Notes: a model not told the origin generated them from the letters alone. A stretch of 64,000 nucleotides of DNA from Nocardioides sp. InS609-2 (GCF_023208195.1 NZ_CP060034.1:806001-870000); one strand, 5' to 3'; counted from the first letter of the stretch, positions 42,104-51,484 are shown. Numbers and translations: made by a program.

Positions 42104-43375
42104 TCACGGTGTCAGGAGAGCCACGAGGCTCGCCGCGGAGATCACCCGGGCACCACCGCCAGCCACGTCGGAGCCGAGGGCCTGGTCACTCGTCACGACG
42201 ACCAGCGGGCGCCCCGAGGGCTCGACCGCGACCAGGTCGCGGATCACGTCGTCGGCGATGACGCCCAGCGGGCTGAACAGCACCTTGACCCCTCGGGGGG
42301 TCGGCACGACGGGCCGGGTGGTCGAAGCGGCGGCGTCGAACACCACCGTGGTCTCGGCGCCCGTGCGGGCGACCACCGAGGCGAGCCCACCGATCAGGCG
42401 CACCCGCTGCGCCTCCAGTGACGAACGCTCCCAGGCCGTCTTGCTGACGTTGTAGCCGTCGACGATCAGGCGGGCTCGCGGCAACGAGAGCAGCTGTTCG
42501 AGCAGGGCCGGCCCCTCGGGTGGGCCGGGTCGCGCCGCCAGGGGCGCCCCCGCGGCCTCGATCTCGGCCTCCAGCCGGTCGCCGGGAGCCCCGTCCACCG
42601 GGGGCAGGGCCAGCTCGCGCCGCAGACCGCTGGCCGCGTCGAGCACCGTGTCGAGCAGGAGGCGGGCGCGCAGAGTGGCGTCGTCGCGCTGCGCGCGTGC
42701 CTCCTTGCGCTCGGTGCGTGCCCCGGCCGAGAGCTCGTCGATCTGGGCTCGTAGCCGCCGCAGCTCGGTCTCAGCGCGAGCTGCGACCTGGCTGGCCGCG
42801 CCCTCGGCCGACGCCACCGCCTCGCGAGCCTCGTCGAGCGCGGCCTCGGTGGCCCGCTGGCTGGCCCGGGTGTCACCGAGCTTGCGGCGCAGGGTCATGT
42901 TCTCGGTGCGCAGGTCGTCGAGCCGCTGCCGGTGGGTCGCCTTTGCCTCGCGCGCCTGGGTCTCCAGGGCGTCGACGCGCTGACGCAGGCGCTCGGTCTC
43001 CGCAGCGCTGGCATCGGGGGTCCCGGTGGGGATCAGTCGGCCGAGCGCGTCGTCGTACGCCGCCTGCCAGTCGTGAGGTCGGGTGAGCCAGGCCCAGGCC
43101 GCCGAGGCTGCGGCGTCGTCACCCGACGGGGCGGCACCGGCCGCGACCTGTACACCCACGGCAGCCCGGAAGTTTTCGTCGGCCATCGCCGCGGCAATGG
43201 CCGCCCCACCCAGGCGGGCGCGCCGCTGTGGCGCGAACAGCACCACCCGGCGCAGTGGCGCGGGGATGTTCGTCACCGAGGGCAGGGCATCGGAGGCCAG
43301 CGACAGCACGCGCTGCCGGACGACGTCGGACAGCTCCCCCAGCAACGGCCCGGACGTTTCGGGATCGACGCTCAT
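42104..43375 (-). CDS. NYN-domain (YacP/PIN-like) putative RNA-binding nuclease
   Basis: 423 aa. Residues 130-230 are a long coiled coil (AETERLRQRVDALETQAREA and onward). The C-terminal 170 residues are a NYN domain: LIVDGYNVSKTAWERS with the catalytic Asp, VVFDAAAST, VLFSPLGVIADDVIRDLV and LVVVTSDQALGSDV. NYN proteins of the YacP/Rae1 type cut RNA in the ribosomal A site in Bacillus; the coiled-coil N terminus here may set partners. 28 nt upstream of the zinc-ribbon gene's stop, on the same strand, so probably cotranscribed. Confidence 0.85.
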   Translation of the reverse strand: MSVDPETSGPLLGELSDVVRQRVLSLASDALPSVTNIPAPLRRVVLFAPQRRARLGGAAIAAAMADENFRAAVGVQVAAGAAPSGDDAAASAAWAWLTRPHDWQAAYDDALGRLIPTGTPDASAAETERLRQRVDALETQAREAKATHRQRLDDLRTENMTLRRKLGDTRASQRATEAALDEAREAVASAEGAASQVAARAETELRRLRAQIDELSAGARTERKEARAQRDDATLRARLLLDTVLDAASGLRRELALPPVDGAPGDRLEAEIEAAGAPLAARPGPPEGPALLEQLLSLPRARLIVDGYNVSKTAWERSSLEAQRVRLIGGLASVVARTGAETTVVFDAAASTTRPVVPTPRGVKVLFSPLGVIADDVIRDLVAVEPSGRPLVVVTSDQALGSDVAGGGARVISAASLVALLTP

Positions 43376-43403
43376 GGAGTCGTCACGAGGCAGTCACCCC
43401 GAC

Positions 43404-43685
43404 CTAGCGCTGACCGGCCGCCGGACCGTCGACGGACGGGTCGTCCGCGAGCGCTGCTTCGTTGCGGTCGACCAGCTCGATGGCGTCGGCGCGACCGCAC
43501 CAGCGGCAGGTCACCGACTCCAGTGCCTCGTCCTTGACCTGCTCCTCCTCGACGACGTGGTCGCCGGCCAGGTCGAAGTGCCAGAACTCGGTGGTCCGGC
43601 GGCTGCGGCTGACGTCGAAGCGGGTCAGGTTGCCGCAGCCCGCGCAGCGCCAGCGCTGCGACGCGTCGGGAAGGGCGGTGGTCAC
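43404..43685 (-). CDS. Small zinc-ribbon protein
   Basis: 93 aa. Two CxxC pairs, WRCAGCGNLTRFDV and VTCRWCGRADAIEL, enclose a stretch with a conserved-looking WHFDLAGDHVVEEE; this is a two-knuckle zinc ribbon of unknown role. GTG start with AGGAGA about 7 nt upstream. Longer in-frame readings through the region of the divergent DEDDh gene are antisense artefacts. It precedes the NYN gene and may be expressed with it. Confidence 0.8.
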   Translation of the reverse strand: MTTALPDASQRWRCAGCGNLTRFDVSRSRRTTEFWHFDLAGDHVVEEEQVKDEALESVTCRWCGRADAIELVDRNEAALADDPSVDGPAAGQR

Positions 43686-43777
43686 GAGGTGTCTCCTGTC
43701 GAGCGTGCGAACCGTCGGTACGGCGATCCCGGTCAGCGTAGTCCGCGGGGCGTCCCGGCTTTGTCGGTGCCCACGTC

Positions 43778-43783
43778 TAGCGT
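43778..43783 (+). promoter_or_regulatory. -10 box (TAGCGT), leaderless
   Basis: Seven nt before the ATG of the DEDDh/UvrC-like gene. Confidence 0.55.
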
Positions 43784-43790
43784 CGCCGAC

Positions 43791-45579
43791 ATGAGCACTG
43801 CCGTTCAGGGTGCGGCCTCCCGATGGGAGGCGCAACGCAGTTTCGACGAGCTGGGCCGGCCCTTGCGCGACATCACGTTCACCGTCGTCGACCTCGAGAC
43901 GACCGGCGGCTCGGCCGCGGGCGGCTCGATGATCACCGAGATCGGGGCCGTCAAGGTGCGCTCCGGTGAGGTGCTGGGCGAGTTCCAGACCCTGGTCAAC
44001 CCACGCGCCGAGATCCCGCCGTTCATCGCCGTCCTCACCGGCATCACCAACGCCATGGTCAGCGACGCGCCGTCGATCGAGTCCGCGCTGCCGGCGTTCC
44101 TCGAGTTCGCGGCCGGCACGGTGCTGGTGGCCCACAACGCGCCGTTCGACGTCGGTTTCCTCCAGCACTTCAACCGCGAGCAGGGCCGAGCCTGGCCACG
44201 GTTCGAGGTGCTCGACACCGCCAAGCTCGCGCGCCGCGTCATCACCCGCGACGACGCGCCCAACTGCAAGCTCTCCTCGCTGGCCCGCGTCTTCAACTCC
44301 ACGACCACCCCCAACCACCGTGCCCTGTCCGACGCCCGCGCCACGGTCGATGTCCTGCACGGGCTGATGGAGCGGCTGGGCGGGCTGGGGGTGCACACCC
44401 TCGAGGAGCTCCAGACCTTCAGCTCACGGGTCAGCGCCTCCCAGCGCAAGAAGCGGCACCTCGCCGAGTCACTGCCGCACTCCCCCGGCGTCTACCTCTT
44501 CAAGGACGACCGGTCCCGGGTCCTCTACATCGGCACCTCCCGCGACCTGCGCAGCCGCGTCCGCACCTACTTCACCGCCTCCGAGACCCGCTCGCGGATG
44601 GGCGAGATGGTCAACCTCGCTTCCACCGTCACCGGCATCGAGTGCGCGACCCCGCTCGAGGCCGAGGTGCGTGAGCTGCGGTATCGCCGAGCACAAGCCG
44701 AGATACAACCGCCGCTCGCGGTTTCCCGAGAAGGTCCACTTCGTCAAGCTCACCCGCGAGGCCTGGCCCAGGCTGTCGCTGGTGCGCCGGGTGCTCGACG
44801 ACGACGCCGACTACCTCGGCCCCTTCTCCTCCCGCAAGACCGCAGAGAAGTGCCTGGCCGCGCTGCACGAGACGTTCCCGGTGCGCCAGTGCTCCGACAA
44901 GCTGCCACACACCCCGACCCCCGCCACCCGGTCGGCCTGCGTGCTGGCCGAGATGGGTCGCTGCCTGTCTCCGTGTGACGGCAGCGTCGACGCCTCGACG
45001 TACGCCGCTCTGGTCGGGCAGCTGCGCGACACCTTGCTGCGACGCCCCGACGAGGTGGTCGAGGCGATCAACCAGCGGATGAGCTCGCTCGCCGGGCTCG
45101 AGCGCTTCGAGGAGGCCGGCGTCCACCGCGACCGGCTGTCGTCGTTCGTGCGTGCCGCTGCCCGCACCCAGCGCCTCTCCGCCCTCACCCGGTGCCCCGA
45201 GGTGGTGGCCGGCCGCAGGGAGGACGACGGCCGCTGGGCCGTCCACGTGGTCCGGCACGGTCGACTGGCCGCCGCGGGAGTCATCCCTTCCGGTGCCGAC
45301 GCCCTGCACTACGTCGCAGAGCTGCGCGCCAGCGCCGAGTCCGTGCGCAACGCGCCCGGCCCCGTGCCGGCGGCCACCGCAGAGGAGACCGAGAAGGTGC
45401 TGCGCTGGCTCGAGGCGCCTGGCATCCGCCTCATCGACGTCGACGGTGACTGGGTCTGTCCGGTGGCGGGTGCCACCCGCCACCTGCCCTTGTACGACGC
45501 GGCCACCCAGGCACGGCTCTCTCTGGTGCCGTTCGACGAGCAGCGCCTGCCGAGCCCGGTGCACCGCCCGGCCCGCTAG
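43791..45579 (+). pseudogene. DEDDh exonuclease/UvrC-like fusion, broken by a frameshift
   Basis: Intact part 1: DnaQ-type exonuclease VVDLETTGGSAAGGSMITEI, HNAPFDVGFL and NHRALSDARAT (DEDDh residues), then a GIY-YIG domain SPGVYLFKDDRSRVLYIGTS up to LEAEVRELR. At 44681-44683 the frame is lost: after the CGG codon a lone T precedes ATC GCC GAG. Part 2 in the +1 frame continues IAEHKPRYNRRSRFPEKVHF, a UvrC-like region with the CSD- and CLSPCDG cysteines, to 45579. Two inserted bases would restore 596 aa, the normal size of this family (Rv2191 type, between the cell-wall hydrolase and trpD). No slippery sequence is present. Either a recent mutation or a sequencing error. Confidence 0.88.
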
Positions 45580-45582
45580 CGT
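45577..45582 (+). promoter_or_regulatory. -10 box (TAGCGT) containing the upstream stop codon
   Basis: Six nt before the ATG of the RAM-domain gene. The first three bases are the TAG stop of the DEDDh/UvrC-like gene. Confidence 0.55.
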
Positions 45583-45588
45583 GTCCCC

Positions 45589-45867
45589 ATGATCACCGCC
45601 ATCGTCTTCGTGAAGGCCGACGTCGCGCGCATCCCCGAGGTGGCCGAGGCCATCGCCGCCCTCGACGGCGTGAGCGAGGTCTACTCCGTCACCGGCCAGA
45701 TCGACCTGATCGCCCTGGTGCGGGTCACCAACCACGACGACGTCGCCGCCGTCGTGGCCGACAAGCTCAACAAGGTCGACGGGGTCACCGCCACCGAGAC
45801 CCACATCGCGTTCCGTGCCTACTCCCGCCACGACCTCGAGTCGGCGTTCTCGCTCGGTCTCGACTGA
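45589..45867 (+). CDS. Stand-alone Lrp/AsnC ligand-binding (RAM) domain protein
   Basis: 92 aa alpha/beta ferredoxin-like RAM domain without the DNA-binding half: MITAIVFVKADVARIPEVAE, VSEVYSVTGQIDLIALVRV and VTATETHIAFRAYS. Such proteins bind amino acids and form oligomers with Lrp-type regulators, or act on their own. The SCO2140-type homologue sits in the same neighbourhood (recalled). Leaderless ATG. Confidence 0.9.
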   Translation: MITAIVFVKADVARIPEVAEAIAALDGVSEVYSVTGQIDLIALVRVTNHDDVAAVVADKLNKVDGVTATETHIAFRAYSRHDLESAFSLGLD

Positions 45868-45901
45868 CGTTGGTCTCGCGGTATGGCCCGTTGTGACTAG
45901 A

Positions 45902-45916
45902 CCGACCGACGGTCGG
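45902..45916. promoter_or_regulatory. Operator-like palindrome
   Basis: CCGACCG-A-CGGTCGG, a 7-bp perfect inverted repeat about a single base, flanked by further GACC/GGCC matches. It resembles TetR-type operators and lies upstream of the glycosyltransferase remnant and DUF2142 gene. Confidence 0.4.
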
Positions 45917-45987
45917 CCATTTCCCCTCGTTTGACGCCGGCGAGGTCTTTACCTTCCTTACGCTGCTGCGGACAGGTGGAGGTAGCC

Positions 45988-46160
45988 ATGGGGATCCGGG
46001 ACGCGTGGGTGTGGTGCCCGCGTACAACGAGGGCAGCGTGCTCTTCGACGTGATCACGCGGCTGCGCATCGACTTCGACCACGTCGAGTGCGTCGACGAC
46101 GGTTCCCGCGACGACACCGGCGCACAGGCCCACCGCACCTGGTGCCGTGGCCGATCGTGA
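45988..46160 (+). pseudogene. Remnant of a family 2 glycosyltransferase
   Basis: A good ribosome site (GGAGG) stands 5 nt before an ATG, but that frame stops after about 20 codons. A second frame from 46005 reads VGVVPAYNEGSVLFDVITRL then DFDHVECVDDGSRDDTGAQA and stops at 46160. VVPAYNEG and VDDGSRDDT are the nucleotide-sugar site of GT-A glycosyltransferases (family 2, dolichol-phosphate-mannose-synthase-like). Everything after the DDGSRDDT motif, about 170 or more residues, is gone. The DUF2142 membrane gene begins 47 nt later, so the two were probably an operon. Confidence 0.75.
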
Positions 46161-46207
46161 CTGGTCTGCCGTGCGCGACCTCTTGCGACACGGGATCGGC
46201 GCCTGAC

Positions 46208-47698
46208 ATGCCTTCGCTGCTCCGCACCTGGACGACGGCCTTCGTCGGACTCATGCTGCTGCAGGCCGTCTGGCTCCTGGTCGTCCCGCCCTTCCAGGGC
46301 ATCGACGAGCACGACCACGTGTTCAAGGCCGCGGCAGTTGCGCGCGGCGACTGGAGCCGCACCCACCAGCAGGTGGCGAGCGGACGCGGTGAGCTGCTCG
46401 CCGTACCCCGCGACATCGTCGAAGGCGCCCGGCCGGTGTGTGAGGCGCTCAGCTACACCGGGCGCGACGACTGCAGACCCAGCGCAGAGCTGGCCGACGG
46501 GCGAGTGCTGGTCGGCAGCGCCGCAGCTCGCTACAACCCGGCCTTCTACGCGGTGACGGGAACGGTCGCACGGCCGTTCCACGGGGTCGCCGCCGCGCAG
46601 GCCATGCGGATCACCACAGCCGTGTGGTGCGCGGCGCTGATGGCGCTGGCGTTCGCCGTCGTCCGCCGTACGGCGCGCACCAGCTGGCCAACCGCGGCGC
46701 TGGTCGCAGCATGCACCCCGACGATGCTCTACTCGACCATCATCGGCGCACCCAACGGCCCCGAGATGGCAGCCGGCCTGTTGTTGTGGTGTGCGCTGCT
46801 GTACGGCAGCGTCGACGGTGCTCATCCGCCGCGCTGGGTCGTCGTCGCCGGCACGGTGGCCGCGGCGCACATTGCCGTCCTGCGCTCGCTTGGTCCGTTG
46901 TGGCTGGCACTGATCCTCGGCACCGCTGCCTTGGCCATGGGCGTCCCGGGCTTCCTGAGGGCATCACGAAGTCGTCGCTTCCGCCCGTCCCTCGTCGTCG
47001 CCGGCATTGCGGTGGGTGCTGGCGTCGCCTGGACTCTCACGTCCGGCACCAACGACCCGTCGACCGAGACCGGTCCGCACATGACCGCAAGCCCGTGGCC
47101 GAAGATGTTCAGCAACTGGATCGCCTGGGTCCTTCAGCAGGTGGCCGCTGTGCCGAGCCGCAATAACGACGCGCCGATCATCGTCTATGCCCTCGTCATC
47201 GCTGCGTGGGCATTGCTCCTTGTCCTCGCGCTCCGCGCTGCGCCGGGTCGGGCCCGTCTCGCGACTGTGGCCATCTTCGTGATCGTCTCCCTGATGGCGA
47301 TCTCGATAACCGTGTTGTCATTCGCGCAGCTCGGCTACGCCTGGCAGGGTCGCTATGCTTGGCCGTACGTCGTTGGCTGGCTGGCTCTCGCCGGCTGGAT
47401 GCTCGACCGTTCGACCACACGCACTCGCGGCGCTGGCGCGATCTCGGTGATGATCGGAACCGCCATGGCCGCCGGCTTCACGGTCACCGCCCTCGACCTC
47501 GCCAACACCCTCTCGGCACTGAGCGGTGGCGTCCTCAACGGCTGGACTCCCCCACATCCCCTCCTCGTGAGCGGCCTCGCGGTGACAGGTCCCGGCCTGC
47601 TTCTCCTGGCCATGCGGCAGGCCGGCGCGACGGGGCAGCACGAACGAGCAGAGGATCGCGACAGGCGTGAAGCTGGTCGTCAAGCGTTGATCCGCTAG
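46208..47698 (+). CDS. DUF2142-family polytopic membrane protein
   Basis: 496 aa with about eleven membrane helices. The large outside loop after helix 1 carries PFQGIDEHDHVFKAAAVARG and GRDDC, the DUF2142 signature (P-x-DE-x-H-x-x-R/K), and a later loop has YAWQGRYAWPYVVGWLAL. DUF2142 proteins resemble GT-C glycosyltransferases and often lie with cell-wall glycan genes; the adjacent family 2 glycosyltransferase remnant supports that setting. Activity is undemonstrated. ATG start with only a weak ribosome site, so its expression after loss of the upstream gene is uncertain. Confidence 0.8.
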   Translation: MPSLLRTWTTAFVGLMLLQAVWLLVVPPFQGIDEHDHVFKAAAVARGDWSRTHQQVASGRGELLAVPRDIVEGARPVCEALSYTGRDDCRPSAELADGRVLVGSAAARYNPAFYAVTGTVARPFHGVAAAQAMRITTAVWCAALMALAFAVVRRTARTSWPTAALVAACTPTMLYSTIIGAPNGPEMAAGLLLWCALLYGSVDGAHPPRWVVVAGTVAAAHIAVLRSLGPLWLALILGTAALAMGVPGFLRASRSRRFRPSLVVAGIAVGAGVAWTLTSGTNDPSTETGPHMTASPWPKMFSNWIAWVLQQVAAVPSRNNDAPIIVYALVIAAWALLLVLALRAAPGRARLATVAIFVIVSLMAISITVLSFAQLGYAWQGRYAWPYVVGWLALAGWMLDRSTTRTRGAGAISVMIGTAMAAGFTVTALDLANTLSALSGGVLNGWTPPHPLLVSGLAVTGPGLLLLAMRQAGATGQHERAEDRDRREAGRQALIR

Positions 47699-47701
47699 CC
47701 T
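47696..47701 (+). promoter_or_regulatory. -10 box (TAGCCT) containing the upstream stop codon
   Basis: Six nt before the GTG of the next gene. The first three bases are the TAG stop of the DUF2142 gene. Confidence 0.5.
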
Positions 47702-47707
47702 CCGGCC

Positions 47708-48346
47708 GTGACCTGGCTCGAGGACTTCTGGCTCGACATCCTCGGCTGGGGCGGCAGTGCACTCCTGGTGTACTCCCTGCTCCAGTCGCGGGTGCTCCGC
47801 TTTCGCGTGCTCAACCTCGCGGCCTGCGTGCTGCTCGTCGTCTTCAACGCCGGCCTGGCGGTGTGGCCGATGGTCGGCATGAACATCGTGCTGTCTGCGA
47901 TCAACGTGTGGTTCATCGTGAAGCTGCTGCGCAAGCGGCACGACGAGGCGGCGTTCGAGGTGCTGCAGGTGCGACCGGACGCCGAGTACCTCCGCCACGT
48001 CCTTCGGGTGCGCGGCGACGACATCCTCACCTTCCAGCCCGACTTCACGTGGGACGCCGAGGCTGCCGGCCAGTTCGCCCACCTCGTGCAGCGTGGCGAC
48101 GAGACCGTCGGCGTCGTACTCCTGCACGCCGATGGCGACACCGCGCGGGTCCTGCTCGACTACGTCACGCCGCGCTACCGCGACTTCTCCCCCGGCGAGT
48201 TCGTCTGGCGCAAGAGCGGCCTGCTCACCGGCCTCGGCATCCGCCGCGTCGTGACGCCGCCGCGCATGGTCGGGGCCTACTACGACAATCTCGGGTTCCG
48301 CCGCGAGGGCGAGTCGTTCGTGCTCGACCTGCCGTCAGCGGCCTGA
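47708..48346 (+). CDS. YgjV-like membrane protein with GNAT-like C-terminal part
   Basis: 212 aa. Residues 1-75 hold three membrane helices in a YgjV-like arrangement ([54 protein letters not shown]). The cytosolic remainder ([60 protein letters not shown]) ends like a GNAT-type domain (YDNLGF). Role unknown. Leaderless GTG. Its 3' end overlaps that of convergent trpD by 12 nt. Confidence 0.75.
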   Translation: MTWLEDFWLDILGWGGSALLVYSLLQSRVLRFRVLNLAACVLLVVFNAGLAVWPMVGMNIVLSAINVWFIVKLLRKRHDEAAFEVLQVRPDAEYLRHVLRVRGDDILTFQPDFTWDAEAAGQFAHLVQRGDETVGVVLLHADGDTARVLLDYVTPRYRDFSPGEFVWRKSGLLTGLGIRRVVTPPRMVGAYYDNLGFRREGESFVLDLPSAA

Positions 48347-49363
48347 CGCAGCGACCCAGCGTTCGAGCGTCGCCGCCGCCGCACCGGAGTCGATAGACTC
48401 GGTCGCCCGGTCGAGGCCTGCCTGCAGCTGCTCGCCGAGCGCTCCTTCACGTGCGTCGTAGATGGCCAGGGCGGCCCCCGCATTGAGGAGTACGGCGTCG
48501 CGCACTGCCCCGGTCTCGCCGGCCAGCAGGCGGCGTACGACCTCGGCGTTGTGCACGGAGTCGCCGCCGCGCAGCGACTCGACGGGGTTGCGGGCGATGC
48601 CGTGGTCGGCCGGGTCGAGCACCGAGCGGATGACCTCGCCGGCGCGCACCGCCCAGACCGTCGACGTCGTCGAGACGGTGAGCTCATCGAGCCCGTCGTC
48701 GCCGCGGAAGACCCAGGCGTCGACACCGCGGCGGGCGAACACCTCGGCCATGATCGGCGCCATCCGCAGGTCGGCGCAGCCGATCGCCTGGGCTGCCGGC
48801 CGCACCGGGTTGGAGAGCGGGCCGAGGAAGTTGAACGTCGTGCCGATGCCCAGCTCGCGCCGGGGCGCGGCGGCGTGCCGCATCGCCGGGTGGAACGCGG
48901 CCGCGAAGCAGAACGTGATGCCGGCTTCCTCGGCCACCTCCGCGACGCGTGAGACGGGCAGGTCGAGGCGGATGCCGAGGGCCTCGAGCACGTCAGCGGA
49001 CCCCGACGTCGACGACGCCGAGCGAGAGCCGTGCTTGACGACCCGCGCCCCCGCACCGGCCGCGACGATGGCGGCCATGGTCGAGATGTTGACCGACATC
49101 GAGCGGTCCATGCCGGTGCCGACGACGTCGAGCAGCCGGCCGGGCACCGAGATGCGGTTGCCGGCCGCGAGCATCGCGTCGGAGAGTCCGATGACCTCGT
49201 CGACGGTCTCGCCCTTGGCGCGCAGAGCCACCGCGAAGCCGGCAATCTGCGCAGGGGTCGCGGCACCCTCGAGCACCTGCCCCATCGCCCACGCGGTCTG
49301 CTGCGATGACAGGTCGCGACCCTCGACGAGGCCGGAGAGCACGTCGGCCCAGGTGGTCGTCAT
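48335..49363 (-). CDS. trpD: Anthranilate phosphoribosyltransferase
   Basis: Second step of tryptophan synthesis from chorismate: anthranilate plus PRPP. 342 aa. Signature residues: [20 protein letters not shown] (PRPP site, usually GTGGDGxxTxNIST), [20 protein letters not shown], and [23 protein letters not shown] start. The isolated position beside the respiratory genes, away from other trp genes, is conserved in Mycobacterium (Rv2192c) and Streptomyces (near SCO2147). Preceded by the receiver-like gene after 7 nt, so transcribed with it and the CtaG-like gene. Confidence 0.95.
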   Translation of the reverse strand: MTTTWADVLSGLVEGRDLSSQQTAWAMGQVLEGAATPAQIAGFAVALRAKGETVDEVIGLSDAMLAAGNRISVPGRLLDVVGTGMDRSMSVNISTMAAIVAAGAGARVVKHGSRSASSTSGSADVLEALGIRLDLPVSRVAEVAEEAGITFCFAAAFHPAMRHAAAPRRELGIGTTFNFLGPLSNPVRPAAQAIGCADLRMAPIMAEVFARRGVDAWVFRGDDGLDELTVSTTSTVWAVRAGEVIRSVLDPADHGIARNPVESLRGGDSVHNAEVVRRLLAGETGAVRDAVLLNAGAALAIYDAREGALGEQLQAGLDRATESIDSGAAAATLERWVAASGR

Positions 49364-49370
49364 GGCCGGC

Positions 49371-49793
49371 TCAGGCTGTCGCCGGCACCCGCGACTTGAG
49401 CAGCGAGATGACCGCCTCAGCCAGCGCCACCGGGTCGATCGGGTGAGATACGGCGGCCTCGGCGCGCGACCAGGTCGCCAGCCAGGCGTCCTGGGGGCGG
49501 CCGGTCAGCACGAGCACCGGGGGGCACTGGAAGATCTCATCCTTGAGCTGCTTGGCGATGCCCATGCCACCGGCCGGGACGGCCTCGCCGTCGAGGATGA
49601 CCAGCGCGATGCCGCCGGCGTCCATGTTCGAGATGACGACCGGCTCGGTCGCGACCTCGACGTACTGCAGCTCGGGCAGGTCGGGGTGCGGACGACGACC
49701 CAGCGCGAGGATGACCTGCTGACGCGTGTCGATGTCGTCGGAGTAGACCAGCACCCTCAACGGTGCGGTCGGGGCGGCGGCGGTGTCGGTCAC
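49371..49793 (-). CDS. Stand-alone receiver-like protein
   Basis: 140 aa with a response-regulator receiver fold and no output domain: [20 protein letters not shown], a phospho-acceptor-like Asp in LVILDGEAV, Thr in VLVLTGRPQ, but the conserved Lys-Pro near the end reads SHPIDP, so the Lys is His. Loss of that Lys suggests an atypical or phosphorylation-independent receiver. GTG start set by TAGCAT 7 nt upstream. It lies between trpD and the CtaG-like gene on the same strand. Confidence 0.78.
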   Translation of the reverse strand: MTDTAAAPTAPLRVLVYSDDIDTRQQVILALGRRPHPDLPELQYVEVATEPVVISNMDAGGIALVILDGEAVPAGGMGIAKQLKDEIFQCPPVLVLTGRPQDAWLATWSRAEAAVSHPIDPVALAEAVISLLKSRVPATA

Positions 49794-49800
49794 GGCGCCG

Positions 49801-49806
49801 ATGCTA
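49801..49806 (-). promoter_or_regulatory. -10 box (TAGCAT), leaderless
   Basis: Seven nt before the receiver-like gene's GTG; it overlaps the last codons of the CtaG-like gene. Confidence 0.45.
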
Positions 49807-50739
49807 CCGGTCCGGGGCCCGGGCGGCGTCGGCGGCCGCTCGTGCCTCGAGCAGGTCCAGACGCCGGTCCTCACGCCTGCCCTCGGCCATCGACGAGCGC
49901 ACCCACTGGACGAACAGGACGCCGAAGAAGACCAGCCCGATCAGGTCGCCCGACGCCCACAGGATGCCGCCGGCCCGGTGCTGGTCGGCCATCGCATCCG
50001 GCAACCAGGCGCCCATCGGGCCCTCGCGCAGGGCGAGGTACCACTCGCCGGAGATCAGCGTCGACTGCCCCATGATCGTCACGCCGAGGAAGGCGTGGAA
50101 GGGCAGCGTCATCATCACGAGCAGCAGCCGGAACGGCCAGCGCACCCGCCCCGGCACCGGGTCGAGACCCATCAGCGGCCAGAAGAACAGCGACCCGACC
50201 AGCACCAGGTGCACGTGCATGAGCTCATGGACGTACGCCGACCGCAGGCTCGCGTCGTACCACGGTGAGAAGTAGAGGGCCCACGGCGAGACGACGTACA
50301 GAAGGAACGCGAGCGGGGCGAAGGACAGCACCTTCGCGACCCGGGAGTGCAACGCGACCAGCAGCCAGCGCCGAGGTCGCGCGGGCAGCGTGCGCAGCGC
50401 CAGCGTCACCGGGGCGCCCAGTGCCAGGAACAGCGGCACGATCATCGACAAGATCATGTGCTGGACCATGTGCGCCGACAGCAGCGTCGTGTCGTAGCGC
50501 GCCAGCCCGGAGGCCGTGGCGACCAGGAACGCGCCCATGCCGACCCCGACGAAGGCCACCGTGCGTCCCAGCGGCCAGCGGTCTCCGCGGCGGCGCAGCA
50601 CGTGTACGCCGAGGAGGTAGAGCCCTGCCACCCACACCGTGATCACGAACGGAACGGGGTCGATCCCCCAGTCGGTGAACACCCGTCCGAGCGTGAGCTC
50701 CGGGAGGTCTGCCGGAGTAGTCGAGAGGGTCGTCAACAC
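49804..50739 (-). CDS. CtaG-like cytochrome c oxidase assembly protein
   Basis: 311 aa, about seven membrane helices, caa3-type CtaG family, needed for copper insertion into oxidase in Bacillus and relatives. Histidines sit in loops as expected: [19 protein letters not shown] (HxxxH) and [20 protein letters not shown]. The GTG is the best start; upstream in-frame codons run into the divergent ctaE promoter. Divergent from ctaE with a 74-nt spacer, so both sides of the oxidase assembly region may be controlled together. Confidence 0.85.
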   Translation of the reverse strand: MLTTLSTTPADLPELTLGRVFTDWGIDPVPFVITVWVAGLYLLGVHVLRRRGDRWPLGRTVAFVGVGMGAFLVATASGLARYDTTLLSAHMVQHMILSMIVPLFLALGAPVTLALRTLPARPRRWLLVALHSRVAKVLSFAPLAFLLYVVSPWALYFSPWYDASLRSAYVHELMHVHLVLVGSLFFWPLMGLDPVPGRVRWPFRLLLVMMTLPFHAFLGVTIMGQSTLISGEWYLALREGPMGAWLPDAMADQHRAGGILWASGDLIGLVFFGVLFVQWVRSSMAEGRREDRRLDLLEARAAADAARAPDR

Positions 50740-50801
50740 ACTGTGAACAATATGACGGCGAATCGGGAGGGGGCCAAGGTGGCCGACGCAACGACTACCG
50801 A

Positions 50802-50807
50802 CATAAT
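50802..50807 (+). promoter_or_regulatory. -10 box (CATAAT) for ctaE
   Basis: Six nt before the ctaE GTG; close to consensus TATAAT, so a strong promoter for ctaE-qcrCAB is plausible. Confidence 0.5.
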
Positions 50808-50813
50808 GAGCAC

Positions 50814-51452
50814 GTGGCCACCGCGACGACGATTCCGGCATCCCGACTGCACGGGCACCACGACCGACCCAGCATGGTCAGCGTGGGCACGATCATCTGG
50901 CTCTCCAGCGAGCTGATGTTCTTCGCGGCCCTGTTCGCGTCGTACTTCACGATCCGCGCAGTGAGCACCGAGCTGTGGGCCCAGGAGACCGAGAAGCTCA
51001 ACGTCCCGTTCTCCTCGGTCAACACCGTGATCCTGGTGCTGTCGTCGCTGGCCTGCCAGTTGGGCGTCTTCGCCGCTGAGCGAGGTCAGGTCGGCCGCAA
51101 GGGCTCGATCTTCAAGATGAGCGGCTGGGGCCTGCGCGAGTGGTTCATCCTCACCTACGCGATGGGTGCCGTTTTCATCGGCGGCCAGGCGCTCGAGTAC
51201 ACCGACCTGATCCACGAGGGCGTGACGATCCCCGACTCGGCCTACGGCACGATGTTCTATCTCACCACCGGCTTCCACGGCCTGCACGTCACCGGTGGAC
51301 TGGTCGCGTTCCTGTTCGTCCTCGGCCGCACCTATCTGGCTCGCAAGTTCACCCACGAGCAGGCAGTCAGCGCCATCGTCGTGTCCTACTACTGGCACTT
51401 CGTCGACGTGGTGTGGATCGGCCTGTTCGCCACGATCTACCTCATCCAGTAA
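50814..51452 (+). CDS. ctaE: Cytochrome c oxidase subunit III
   Basis: 212 aa, five membrane helices. Start of helix 1 [40 protein letters not shown] (lipid/His motif), and the C-terminal [20 protein letters not shown] are the oxidase III signature. Part of the aa3-type terminal oxidase, which in actinobacteria docks with the bc1 complex as a supercomplex. First gene of the ctaE-qcrC-qcrA-qcrB unit; 32 nt before qcrC. Confidence 0.96.
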   Translation: MATATTIPASRLHGHHDRPSMVSVGTIIWLSSELMFFAALFASYFTIRAVSTELWAQETEKLNVPFSSVNTVILVLSSLACQLGVFAAERGQVGRKGSIFKMSGWGLREWFILTYAMGAVFIGGQALEYTDLIHEGVTIPDSAYGTMFYLTTGFHGLHVTGGLVAFLFVLGRTYLARKFTHEQAVSAIVVSYYWHFVDVVWIGLFATIYLIQ

Positions 51453-51484
51453 GTGCCCGGATCCGGATCTGACAAGGACTTGAT

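Noticed and set aside
44676-44690. Programmed frameshifting in the DEDDh/UvrC-like gene
   Set aside because: No slippery heptamer, internal ribosome-binding site or downstream pseudoknot is visible; a two-base loss explains it better.
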